This document shows, piece after piece, positions 54,736 through 64,000 of a stretch of 64,000 bases of DNA. The stretch is from Gerris lacustris. Lineage: Eukaryota > Arthropoda > Insecta > Hemiptera > Gerridae. Every line of letters begins with the position of its first letter. Positions within the stretch are counted from its first letter, which is position 1. A program made the translations under genes and the position numbers. The notes below the pieces were generated by a model, which was given only the letters and a program-made list of their open reading frames with translations, searched no databases and was not told the DNA's origin. Where the stretch lies: contig OX578276.1 in NCBI GenBank assembly GCA_951217055.1, forward strand, positions 12,445,430 to 12,509,429, read 5' to 3'.

Positions 54736-55440
54736 AGTTCTATTTACTTAGGTTAAGCTTTAGATTCCAAATCTCGCAATATTGCTTCAGTCTATCCATC
54801 ATTTCTTGCATAATAAGTCTGTTGTCTGCGATAATAATCAGGTCATCAGCATAGGCGAGAATTCGTATGAGCGTTAATTTATTCTAATACCACCTCTTAT
54901 CCATACAAATAATTTAAAAACCATGAAAAGACCAAAGGGCTAAGCAGACAACCTTGTTTTACCCCCATTTTAGTGTCAAATAAAAGTGAAACACCAGACA
55001 CCTGCTTTAGTATTCTGATAGAGTCCTTTTAATATATTTATGAATTTCGTAGACATTCCGATGTTAAATAGCTTGAAGAATAGAGCTTGCCGATCTAGTG
55101 TATCAAATGCCGCCTTTAGATCAACAAAAAAAAAAGTGTAGAGCCTTTGTTTTATTTTTGAGACATACAGTTCAACTACGGACGACAGTGTGAAAATATT
55201 ATCGAAGGTGAAATACCCTTTACGAAAGCCGGCTTGAAATTCGTTTAGAATTTGATTACTCTTTTCCCAATTATATAATCTTTGAAGCAGAATGCCTGTA
55301 AAAGTTTTAGATATAACATCCATAAGAGATATACCCCTGTAATTCTCTACATTGTTGAAATAACCTTTTTTATGTATCGGTAATACTATCGCATTTTTAA
55401 AAGAACTTGGGACATAGCCTAAATCAAAAAACTTAGAAAA
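54736..55440 (-). pseudogene. non-LTR retrotransposon RT fragment 2
   Basis: A second, unrelated RT: NYRGISLMDVISKTFTGIL, then NEFQAGFRKGYFTFDNIFTL, then FFVDLKAAFDTLDR (motif A), then in shifted frames KQGCLLSPLVFSWFLN and YADDLIIIADN near 54850. It contains the 5' part of an RT and ends where fragment 1 starts, so the two make a chimera of two LINEs in the same orientation. Confidence 0.75.
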
Positions 55441-55485
55441 TAACTCGTTTTATTATAATAAAAATAAAATAAACTAATTTTATTT

Positions 55486-55941
55486 TTAACTCCAAAGTTG
55501 CATGTTTGTAAAATTCACTTGTAATTCTGTCAAAGCCCGGAGCTTTGTTACATTTATTTTAAGTGCTGCATCAGAATGAAGGGGATTTTGTGACAAATTA
55601 ATTATAAACTCTAAACATTCGATTTCTTTTAATTTATTTTTATTTTCAACAAACATGTCATGAAATGCGGTAATCGGGTGATAATTGACACTATAATCCT
55701 CATTGATATCAAGGTTAGTGTCATTAATGGTCTCTATAATGTCATTGAACTCTTTCTCAGTTTGTTCTAAATTAGTGCAACGAGTTCGGAAAATGCTTTG
55801 ACTCTTTAAATTATCAAGAGAAGCGGACAGGTCATAAGCCTGCTGTAAACGTAAAAATAAAACTTCTTTCTTAGCTTCTAAAAGTTTAAGTCGCTTTTTT
55901 GCACTTCCCACAGAGACAGGAGTCGAGTCTCCACCAGGCAT
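55486..55941 (-). pseudogene. BEL/Pao-like gag N-terminus, copy 1
   Basis: From the ATG at 55941: MPGGDSTPVSVGSAKKRLKL, then LEAKKEVLFLRLQQAYDLSA and TNLEQTEKEFNDIIETI. Charged helical start with regularly spaced Leu fits the coiled N-terminus of BEL/Pao Gag, but there is no zinc knuckle in the fragment. The last residues run into the LINE fragment. Confidence 0.45.
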
Positions 55942-56207
55942 ATTGTGAAAAATTAAGTGAAAAAATAAATAAAATAAAATATATGTTGTGGGGTCTCTAA
56001 AGAAAGATCTTGATGCGCTGATCACTAATAAATAAATATTAATTATAAAATATAATTAATGACAAAGATATATGCGTTGGAAAAAATCAATTTTATTTAA
56101 AAAATTAAATTATATAAAAAAAGTTGAAATAAAGACAAGATAATGATGAGATAAAGTTAAAAGAGAGATAAGCTTCTTAAAGGAAATGCAGGCGTTAAAA
56201 AAGGAAA

Positions 56208-56620
56208 CATATAAAGTTATTACCCTTTGACCCCTTATGACATAAAACCCTCCAGCATAAACTACCACGTAAACTGAACAAAACCTAATTAGCATTTAAA
56301 ACTTAAAGTAAAAAAATAAGAATGTTGAACATCCGATTAACCAAAGGACCAAGCAAAATATGTATGTGCGGTAAATTGCGTAATTAGAGTGCGGAACTCT
56401 CAGAGAAGTAGACTGTAGGATGCGTGATAAAGAAATGTTACTTACCAATTTTGGTGACGGCTGGAAAGTGGAAGAATAGCTAGATAGAAGATAGGTAGAA
56501 TAATATATAAGTAAAATATAGATGGAATGAAAAGATAGGTGAGTCTGTGTAACACATGAAGTAAAAGATATAATATTAATAAAATAAGCGAGAGTGCGAA
56601 AAATAAAAAAGGTGGAGCTT
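56208..56620. repeat. direct repeat C, left copy (LTR/leader-like)
   Basis: Matches 56928-57270 in order: tataaagttattaccctttgaccc, catgacataaaacc, ccagcataaactaccac, aacctaattagcattt, cttaccaattttggtgacggctggaaagtggaagaatagc. On the plus strand ttggtgacggctggaa after ...ttacca looks like an LTR end followed by a primer-binding site. Confidence 0.6.
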
Positions 56621-56771
56621 CTATTATTTCAAAACGCGCTCGAAAATCAGCAAGTTTAGAGCTATCAGATTTTAAACTCTTAGTGAGGTTGTACAATTCT
56701 TTTATTCTATTTCGAAGGTGATCGCGTTTTACCGAAGCGACCTTAAGTTCGGACGCAAAACGATCAGCCAT
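56442..56771 (-). pseudogene. BEL/Pao-like gag N-terminus, copy 2
   Basis: MADRFASELKVASVKRDHLR, then NRIKELYNLTKSLKSDSSKL and ADFRARFEIIEA, after which the frame becomes AT-rich noise from repeat C. Similar in layout to copy 1 (charged helix, Leu spacing). Likely truncated at about residue 50. Confidence 0.4.
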
Positions 56772-56927
56772 ATTAAATGATTAATACAAATGTATTGGTA
56801 AAAATGAGAATCCTTCTCAATAGAGGGGATAAACTAAAAGGAAAAGGAAAGGAGAAAATATATAAGAAAGAAAATAAAATTAAATAATAATTAAACCAAT
56901 AAAATACAAATATCCTCAAAGAAAAAC

Positions 56928-57270
56928 ATATAAAGTTAATACACTTTGACCCCCTATGACATAAAACCTGTCCAGCATAAACTACCACTTAGACTGAACA
57001 AAACCTAATTAGCATTTAAACTTAAAGTAAAAAAAAGAATGAGTAAACTGATAAAGGAATGTCACTTACCAATTTTGGCGACGGCTGGAAAGTGGAAGAA
57101 TAGCTAGATAGAAGATAGGTAGAATAATATATAAGTAAGATATAGATGGAATGAAAAGATAGGTGAGTCTATGTAAGTGTGTACAAATGTGTGCGCGTGT
57201 AACTCATAAAGTAAAAGATATAATATTAATAAAATAAGCGAGAGTGCGAAAAATAAAAAAATGTGGCGAA
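56928..57270. repeat. direct repeat C, right copy
   Basis: Second copy about 720 bp downstream of the first. It includes the same aattttggcgacggctggaaagtgg segment. If this is a plus-strand BEL/Pao LTR and primer site, the RT remnant at 57650 would be its deleted interior. Confidence 0.6.
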
Positions 57271-57607
57271 TATACGAGCGAAAGAAAAACTTCCGTACGG
57301 AGGCTAATGCCAGACTAGGGGAATCTAAAAGATATGAAGGCAAGGGACTTTGAGAATCCCCACTCTGGACAATCAAAACATAGGAAAATTTATCTAATAA
57401 AAAGATAAACACAAATACCACCCTTTATACTAATACTATACCGCCTTTAACTAATTAACGTTCTACATCCTATAAATTAAACATAAATGTATTATTAATC
57501 TTTTAACACTCCAAGAGTTACAGAAATGTCGGAATCAGTCGTCGTCCCTGTGTTTGTGAGCGATAAACTGTGTCTAGTAAGACAGAAAGATGTTTTAGAC
57601 GCTGTAT

Positions 57608-58070
57608 GTGCGTAATTATTCTTTAAGACCTCTGACCTATTATCTACCTGTAAATATTTTTATAGGGTCATGTTTTGATCCACTAGGTCTATTTGTACCA
57701 GTAGCTTTATTAGAAAAAGTATTTTTAAGAGAGCTATGGATTCAAAAATTAGGGTGGGAAGATAAATTAAAAGACGAATTGTGTAATAAATGGAAATGTA
57801 TTGCAGATAAAATAAAAGGAATAGCAATGATAAATATTCCTAGGGGGGTAGAGTTTAATCAATAAAGTTCTATTGAAATAATACTTTTTTTGATGCTTCA
57901 TGTTATACATACGCAGCAGTTACTTATGTTAGATTTAAACTTAACAATGAATATAAATCGAAATTAGTGTTTGCCAAATCTAAATTAGCACCCTTTAAAA
58001 GGATGTGAATACCTAGATTAGAGTTATTAGGAGTACTTATAGGGACAAGGAGCTTAAATTTTATCTAAAA
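57608..58070 (+). pseudogene. BEL/Pao Pol fragment (RT end and RNase H start)
   Basis: GSCFDPLGLFVPVALLEKVF, then LRELWIQKLGWEDKL, then in the next frame FFDASCYTYAAVTYVRF (start of the RNase H-like region with its DAS), KLVFAKSKLAPF and IPRLELLGVLIGTRSL. The order matches BEL/Pao Pol. One frameshift near 57880 and a TGA near 58006. Opposite orientation to the copy at 52334. Confidence 0.8.
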
Positions 58071-58179
58071 AGGAACTTAAATAAACTATAAATAAAACAA
58101 TAAACGGCCATTAATTAAATTATAGTATAATAATAATACTTCTTAAGTCGTGCATTTTTTTTTTTTTTTTTGCTGCTAT

Positions 58180-59625
58180 CTAAAGCAAATCTTTGTAGAC
58201 TACAATTTTCACGTAGGCCACGCTATCCAAAACTCGTTCAGAAGGGACAAGCACTCTGATATGAGCCGGAGATCGAACCCGACTCAAAGCCACGTAAAGT
58301 TGGCCATGGCTAAAGACAGTGCGCAGGTCCACTCCAACAAACTCAATAGTTTGTCCCTGGCTTTTATGGATGGACATTGCATAGCAAACTTGAAGCGGGA
58401 ATTGTCTCCTGCACATATTAATGGAGCGATGTAAAGAGAATCTAAATATTATCCTTGGTATACCCAGACATTCATCTCCCCCTGGTCTACGAACAACTAC
58501 AAGTCTTCGCGAAATTGATACAACAATAACCTTTGTACCATTCACAAGCTGATCAGAAAAATTTAAATTCATTGTTACAATACAAACGGCTCCTACTTTT
58601 AGAACTAAATCATGATGAGGTACTCCCTTCCCCTGAGCTTGATGGAGGACATCTTGGTTAACAAGGTCATGCGCAGAGTCCCCAACTTCGTCTTCTACCC
58701 AATCGACACTGTATAAATGGAAAAAATCACCTTCCAATGATTGAAGAATGACCGAGTTCACATTGGCATTGATTGTGCATAGTATTGCGCGTTTGGAAGC
58801 ATTACCGGGGTTAGAAAACCCTTTCTCTTTGTCTTGGGAATATACATCCTGCAACTGTTCCTTCAAAGAATTCGTGAACAGAACTCCAGACAAAGGTATT
58901 AACGTCTGTTTTCTCTTCCCTCGCCAAAGGTGACGTGCTTAATTTTATTGTTGCCTACTGAAAGGACGAATTTCGAATAACGCTCTTGCCCTGAAGTTTT
59001 TTGCGGTTTGGTTAATTAATTTTTTTTTATTTTCCCCCAGAGACTTGATGATTTAAATGTTGCATTTATTACATCAGAAGGCGTTCTCGCTTCTGTAACA
59101 ACTGGAGCACATAATCGAAAATCCCCAGGAAAAATCATTAGCTTGCCACCAAAACAATGATTGTTTTTCATTTGGTCTCTGTCTAGTAGGTATTTCAAGA
59201 AGAAACCTGTTTGCCATCGAGACTTCGTCAAATATAATTAAGGCTGCCTCTCAAATAAGCTACGCTCTTTAGTACCCATTGGTGAGAGACCAATAACCAG
59301 AACCAACACCTACATCGAAGAATGTCTGCTCTGATGAACTTATTGATATCAGCGGCTTGAACTGGAATAAGTTCTTGTTTCGCTATTCGAAATACAATGA
59401 GTGCATGTGGCACACCTCACTTTTGAAATTCGATAACATAAATTATATATGCCGGTTCACCGAAAAAAGCCCCAGAACGAAGATCACGAAGATGTCCCAA
59501 TAGTTTACAATGAAACACCCTAGCACACACATCAGGTTGGTTTTTGGATCCAGGTCTCTTGCACATCCTTGCTTCAGTCCATTGCGCGTTGGTTGTAATG
59601 GTTAACATGTTCATGGCGTGCGACT
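58180..59625 (-). pseudogene. second Helitron RepHel remnant
   Basis: Pieces in order on the minus strand: MLTITTNAQWTEARMC and FFGEPAYIIYVIEFQK, followed after a TGA by GVPHALIVF (HUH region with the second His missing), then FGGKLMIFPGDFRLCAPVVT (helicase, 59016-59231), then a 237-residue frame 58893-58180 with SGVLFTNSLKEQLQDVY, KSQGQTIEF and [13 protein letters not shown]. Large internal deletions remove the Walker A part. Sequence differs from the element at 6.8-11 kb, so it is a separate family member. Confidence 0.8.
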
Positions 59626-59930
59626 AATTGTGTGGCATAGGGCGGTGGCTGTTAGGTACATTTGCCCTTCAACTCCCTCTACGTTCCCGGAACGTGGCCA
59701 GCCCTTTAGGTCGCTCCGGTTATATTAACCCTCATAGCACATTTAAACGTTTATAATTTTATAAGTATAAATGTTTAAAATGAGCTTTTTGTTCCTTTAT
59801 TAATAATATTAGAATTTTAAGTGGAGTTGAAATCAAAAGAAAAAGGCATTATTAACTTTTATAACAATGCTTTATTAAAATAAATCATCTATGACAAATT
59901 TTATGACTAAAAAAATACAAGTAATATTAT
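59626..59930. other. gene-free stretch
   Basis: Moderately GC-rich up to 59740 (ctacgttcccggaacgtggcc contains the palindrome acgttcccggaacgt), then AT-rich. No gene recognised. Confidence 0.4.
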
Positions 59931-60130
59931 TTAAATAATTGATTATGAAAATCTCTATTGCAAGGGCTAATACACAAACCAGGATTATCTGGACAGTCGG
60001 GAGAAAAGGTGTTAACCGATTTTCGTATTCCTTTTTTTGTGCATTGGCGACAATCCTTTTGTTTTCTCCTATTGGTCCCTTCTTGGAAATCTAGGTAGTC
60101 AAGGTAGTGGCGTGCAACAGGACCTTGTGA
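59930..60130 (-). pseudogene. piggyBac-type C-terminal Cys-rich domain remnant
   Basis: On the minus strand VARHYLDYLDFQEGTNRRK, then QKDCRQCTKKGIRKSVN, then DCPDNPGLCISPCNRDFHNQ. This is the C-terminal cross-brace zinc domain of piggyBac transposases (pairs C-x2-C, C-x4-5-C, H). The catalytic part is missing; a shifted piece (NSAVNPPVSLHKVLLHAT) lies at 60130-60170. Different from the copy at 20946. Confidence 0.6.
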
Positions 60131-60309
60131 AGAGACACAGGAGGATTTACGGCACTGTTAAGCTGGTGTCCCTTGTCCACCAGGTTGAAACTATTTCATC
60201 TCTAAATAGTTTCAAATTGGTTTTTATTCCTTGTCCACTTGTTTGGACAAGAGGAACGAATTATTTAGCAATATTTACATCAAATGGAGGGCAATTTTCT
60301 TATAGCACC

Positions 60310-60440
60310 TTAAGGATGATTCACGCTACACCGAGCAGGGGCCGTGCCGTGCCGGGCACGTTCCCCCCCACCGTGGCCCGTCTGAGCCTTCACATAGGAC
60401 GCTACAACGAGGCGGGCACGGGACGGGCTGGGACGTGCTG
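60310..60440. promoter_or_regulatory. GC-rich terminal/promoter region of a PIF/Harbinger element
   Basis: ttaaggatgattcacgctacaccg followed by repeated ccgtgcc/gggcacg/gggacg motifs. PIF/Harbinger elements often have such GC-rich subterminal repeats next to a 3-bp TTA-type target site. It lies directly upstream of the transposase start. The matching right end was not found. Confidence 0.45.
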
Positions 60441-60528
60441 TCCTCTACTAGGCGACCCTTGTTCATTTCATATCTAGTGCTTCTGCCTCCTTTTTATATT
60501 TCAACTGTGTGTAATAGCAAATTTTTAA

Positions 60529-60720
60529 ATGTTTCGTTTTTCTAAGTTTGAGTTAGCAGCTCTTGCTATCGCGCTTGGAGAGGATGATTCGGGTAAAATG
60601 TTAGGTTTGCAGAAAAGCAGATGGCGGAAAAAGCGAAAATTGGAAGGAGAATTTTTTACTCTTTATAAAGAATTAGTGGACGATGAAAGTAAATTTTATG
60701 GCTACTTTAGAATGTTTTAA
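60529..60720 (+). pseudogene. PIF/Harbinger transposase, N-terminal exon
   Basis: MFRFSKFELAALAIALGEDD, then SRWRKKRKLEGEFFTLYKEL, then KFYGYFRM. The basic R-K-K-R...GEF-x2-LY-x-EL...F-x-x-YFRM block is the usual start of Harbinger transposases, before the DDE nuclease. The catalytic part is missing: the next sequence is AT-rich and then the opposite-strand MADF gene. Truncated. Confidence 0.65.
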
Positions 60721-60897
60721 TGTTTTGCTGAAGAAATTAAAACCTTGTCTTTCAAAGAAGATTTATAGATTGCGTAAATAAGTAAATTATTTAAAAAATT
60801 AAAGTTAAAAACACTTATGAATTATGCATATAAATAATAAAGATACATATAAAAAAATAAATTATTAAAATACGTATAAAATAATTGAAATACATTT

Positions 60898-61745
60898 AAT
60901 TATTATTGTCTGAAATAAACTGGGAAAGAAATGTGCCCGGTCCAAAACTAGAAGTTGATGCTGCTGATATTGGGGTCTGAGGAATAGATGTGTCTGTGAC
61001 CCATTTGTATTGGCTGAAGCTCTTGATGTTGACGGCGCAATATCGTCATTGATTCCGAATGAAAAAATGGACGACACTGCCGAAATCAAAGGTCCTGAGG
61101 AAGAATTTGCCATAAACTCTTCCCATTCTAGTTTTTGGACTAAGAGAAAATTTATCCTTTTGCAATGTGCTGCCGATAGGGAGAAAGCATTTTTATTGAG
61201 GGGACTAAACCATTGAGAAATGCTTCAATGGGATGAATGTCAGTGTGTTGTTTTTCATTTTTGTCGATGATGTATTTCATTAATGTTTGAGACCCACTCT
61301 CTTGATGTGGTTTTTGTACCCCCCTACGACGATTTCTGCTTAAAAATTGTTTACTGGTTTGAGGAGAGGATTTCCCAGTTCTCGATTTTGCTTCATGTGG
61401 AGCAGGAATTGTTAATGACTCACTTTGAGAATTAACATCAACATTATCTATAGAAGCCGTTGGAGAGGAACAAGCAGTTGGTGAAATTATATCTTTGACT
61501 TGAATATCATTATCTGCTCCAGGATCCTCCCTTTCAATGTTCGACACTGTTTCCCTCTCGGCTGGTAGTAAAAATTCTAAGACGTCTTCCTATTTATATT
61601 TTTTAATTTTTTTTAGGGCTTTGACCACTCTTAGTTTTTGGTTTTTTAATGTTTCGTCTATATTGATCTCTTATGTTGCTCCACCTTTTTCTACAGCACT
61701 CATCTGTAATAAAGATAACATAATATATTTTGTTTTGATATAGGG
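60898..61745 (-). pseudogene. MADF/BESS protein (second gene of the PIF/Harbinger element)
   Basis: On the minus strand: KRWSNIRDQYRRNIKKPKT (end of a MADF domain, 61680-61600), then LEFLLPAERETVSNIERED, a Ser/Pro-rich linker (61547-61230), and HPIEAFLNGLVPSIKMLSPY (BESS-like motif, near 61220). The tail continues in another frame (LEWEEFMANSSSGPLISAV). MADF binds DNA and is encoded beside the transposase in Harbinger elements, convergent to it as here. Frameshifts in the A-rich part near 61600 and near 61150. Confidence 0.6.
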
Positions 61746-62030
61746 GAAGTCTTCGATATATTTCCAGAAAAAGTTTTAAATGGATTTATTTTCCGTTATA
61801 TTATTATTTTGAAAATTCGTAATAAGAAATTTAAAAAATTAATTTAAATTTTAAATTAATATAATTAGGTAATAATAATAATAATTACAAGAGAGATAAT
61901 AATTTAATAATATAAAAAAACTTTATATATCCACTTTATTTTTTTTTTTTTATAGATTTCTGGCAACTGGAGACTCTTTCAAAACTATTTCATACATAAT
62001 TAAGGTGGTTCATGACAGATCAAGAGTAGG
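61746..62030. other. AT-rich gene-free stretch
   Basis: Short ataat repeats and T runs. No gene. No Harbinger right terminus recognised. Confidence 0.4.
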
Positions 62031-62036
62031 GTAGGT

Positions 62037-62285
62037 TGTTGTACCTTGGAACACTTTTTACATTTTTTTTTTTTTTTCTGCTAGTGTATAATAGTTTTTA
62101 ACGTATTATAGTAGTGTAACTTACCTTTGAGTAAACCTCCATCAGTCCATATTTTTGTTTTTGAATAAAACAGCATAACAAAAATGCTAAACATTATTTT
62201 AAAAAATAAAATAAAGTGTTCCAAGGTACAAATGTTCGTGTACCTTGGAACACACCCTCTTGTACCTTGGAACGCGTCCTTTTAC
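62037..62285. repeat. clustered gtaccttggaaca motif, both orientations
   Basis: gtaccttggaac occurs at about 62040, inverted at about 62216, and again at about 62240 and 62260, all within 250 bp. The inverted pair could form a stem. Purpose unknown; may be subterminal transposon repeats, given the pogo gene that follows. Confidence 0.7.
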
Positions 62286-62419
62286 CTTGAAAAAACAAAT
62301 GTATACTGAGGCAGTACAACTCAAAATAGTTTAAAAGTTAAATAAAATATATTGTTCATTTTATAAGTAATATAGTAACATATTATAATAAAGTGATATA
62401 GTAAAAAGTAAGTTTTTAG

Positions 62420-62740
62420 TTATAACAACTTATGTTTAAAAGAATAGCAAGATTAAGTACTACAAATAGACAATAAGATAGGATATAATTCACATCTAAC
62501 TAAAAACTAAAATTATGAAGGTAACAATAGTAAGGTAACTAATATTGTGAAGGTAACAAAATGACATAGCATATTAATTTATGCAATGGTCACAGGTGTA
62601 TAAAAGTTATTAAGACTTTTTTTTTAGTTATAACATCTTAAGTAAAAAAAATATGATATGATACAAAACACAACTAACTAAAAACTGATAAGTGAAGGTA
62701 ACAATATTAGGGTAATTATTGTGAAAGTAACAAAATAACA
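62420..62740. repeat. imperfect direct repeat, gene-free
   Basis: Two segments (about 62420-62600 and about 62630-62770) share agttataacatctta, aactaactaaaaact, gaaggtaacaat-ttag-gtaa and aacaaaat-acatagcacattaattt, so a duplication of about 200 bp with drift. Confidence 0.6.
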
Positions 62741-62759
62741 TATAGCACATTAATTTCTG

Positions 62760-64000
62760 CAATGGTCACAGATGTATGTCTTCCAGCCACTTTTTTCAGA
62801 GCCAGCGCACAATTCGTGAGCCCAGCGTTTGCAAGCTAGGCATCTAATCCACTGTTCTCCCAACGAATCATTTCTGTAGGCTTCGCAACAAAATATACAC
62901 TCCTCGTCATTACTATCAGAATCATCAGTTTCTACAAGAGGGACGGCTCCATCAACTTCTTCGTCAGACGATTGGTCTTGGACAGGCCTCTTGTTTTTTT
63001 TATGTTCTTGGCTTTTCTTGGGTTTTCTTTGGTCTCTCTTTTAGGCAATTTTTTCATTAATAAACTGTCGCCAAGGTCAAGTTTTCGTGTGGCACTTTTT
63101 TTCCTTTTCATTTATTTTATCATTTTTATTCATTTTTTTTTTCTTTTGCTAGCTTAATTTGTAACTTCTCTGGAGTATCAGTTACAATCATCGTTTTCCC
63201 TGGCTGTCTCCCTTTGTTTGTGTTTATTCTTGGCTGGGCTTTCGGAAATGGTTGGACATCCTCGGGTGAAAGAACTGTTGGATCTACTACTGAAGAGGAA
63301 CTTGGAATATGTGAAGCATCGTTGGAAATGTTGTTAATTTGTTGGATGTTTGTTTCGCTTGCATTTTGCCCAGCAGGAGCAGGGTTGGGCCGGTCTGTAA
63401 CGTACGACGGCAGGAAATCTTCATCAGAAAAAACATTTCTATCAAAAGGGTAAATTCCAGTGGCTTGAAAACCTTTTGTAATGTTGTTTGGTGTGAAAGC
63501 CCTAGGATAAGCTTTTCCAACCACTTCAGAGACACCATAAATGTTAAAAGTTTGCCCTGGGTGATTGATCAACCAGGCATCAACGTATTGGTTGTAAAAT
63601 GTTTTAAAAGGTCCAAAAACACTAACATCAAGGGGCTGTAGCTTATGTGAGCAGTGGGGGGGGGGGGGGGGGGGGGGGAAACGTTACCACAACTATACCA
63701 GAATCTGAAGCTAAATTCGCCGCTTGAACGCTCAGATGTGTTTCATGATTGTCCATAACAAGCAAGACTTTTTCTTCCTTTACAGATTTTATAAAATGAT
63801 TCAAATATTGTAGAATATGTATCCTCGTTGGACCAGCCAGTTGCAGTTGCAGCTCCAATCGAACCAGGCGGAGCACTGTATAACATTCTTTCTTTAAAGT
63901 TCCCTCTAGGGAAAATTAGCAGTGGTGGAATAGAATTCCCAGTGGCGTTAATGCTAGTTAACATCGTAACAAGATTCACACGCTCTGCCGAAGTTACACT
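62760..64000 (-). pseudogene. pogo-type (DDE_1) transposase with C-terminal zinc finger, partial
   Basis: Enters from the right edge: TSAERVNLVTMLTSINATG, then PPLLIFPRGNFKERMLYSAP, then VLLVMDNHETHLS (second catalytic Asp) and GIVVVTFPP. A 23-base G run (63656-63678) then expands the proline codons and breaks the frame. SHKLQPLDVSVFGPFK follows, then GFQATGIYPFDRNVF. After frameshifts near 63120 a C-terminal finger is seen: EECIFCCEAYR, CLACKRWAHELC, YICDHC (62960-62770). This is the order of pogo/jerky-like transposases that cut and paste DNA at TA sites. Upstream DNA-binding domains lie outside the window. Confidence 0.85.

Noticed and set aside
57104..57421. 105-aa hydrophobic minus-strand ORF
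   Set aside because: Half of it is the same repeat C translation as in 56442-56771, so it is repeat-derived noise.
60037..60477. 146-aa plus-strand ORF
   Set aside because: Overlaps the minus-strand piggyBac Cys-rich remnant and then runs into the Harbinger terminal repeats, so it is a composite artefact.

Overview
This window is an AT-rich, repeat-dense piece of an animal nuclear genome, most likely an insect. It has no operons or ribosome-binding sites. It does have spliced genes with GT-AG introns, a THAP zinc-finger exon, and many decayed arthropod-type transposable elements: Helitron, BEL/Pao, Penelope-like, piggyBac, hAT, PIF/Harbinger, pogo and non-LTR families. I cannot name the species from sequence alone.

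Layout. 1-78 is the first exon of a THAP-domain gene running off the left edge. 0.8-4.6 kb holds unrecognised small ORFs and a 328-bp MITE with an 8-bp target duplication. 6.6-13.6 kb is a minus-strand Helitron: PIF1-type helicase, HUH Rep, a 45-bp repeat encoding HPEVNREAVKRYSQE units, an AT-hook, and a cysteine-protease-like domain. 11.9-16.7 kb carries three copies of a tRNA-derived SINE and a Penelope-like GIY-YIG remnant. 17251-18758 is an internally deleted BEL/Pao element with identical-looking LTRs and a gatat duplication. 20.9-24.6 kb holds piggyBac, a second GIY-YIG and a hAT-type zinc finger. 26-30.3 kb is a set of nested foldback (palindromic) elements with TA target sites, followed by a non-LTR retrotransposon (30.7-33.0 kb).

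33.0-42.1 kb has three genes resembling a virus-like, self-replicating DNA element: a small plus-strand protein with a spliced leader, a minus-strand protein-primed-type family B DNA polymerase with zinc-finger exons (now broken), and the first 57 residues of a P-loop ATPase. 42.1-49.5 kb is an eight-exon minus-strand gene for a SAM-domain protein, with one nonsense codon and one frameshift in exon 5. Its introns hold a pogo-like element and a palindrome nested between inverted Penelope-type ends.

50-52 kb is another palindrome and a minisatellite. 52.3-58.1 kb is a pile of BEL/Pao and non-LTR fragments. 58.2-59.6 kb is a second, more decayed Helitron. 59.9-61.7 kb has piggyBac and PIF/Harbinger remnants (transposase start plus MADF/BESS protein). 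62.8-64.0 kb is a pogo-type transposase that continues past the right edge.

Very little here looks like intact host coding sequence. The best candidates for biology beyond ordinary repeats are the polymerase/ATPase element, the protease-carrying Helitron, and the repeated head-to-head pairs of Penelope-type ends carrying hammerhead-like motifs.
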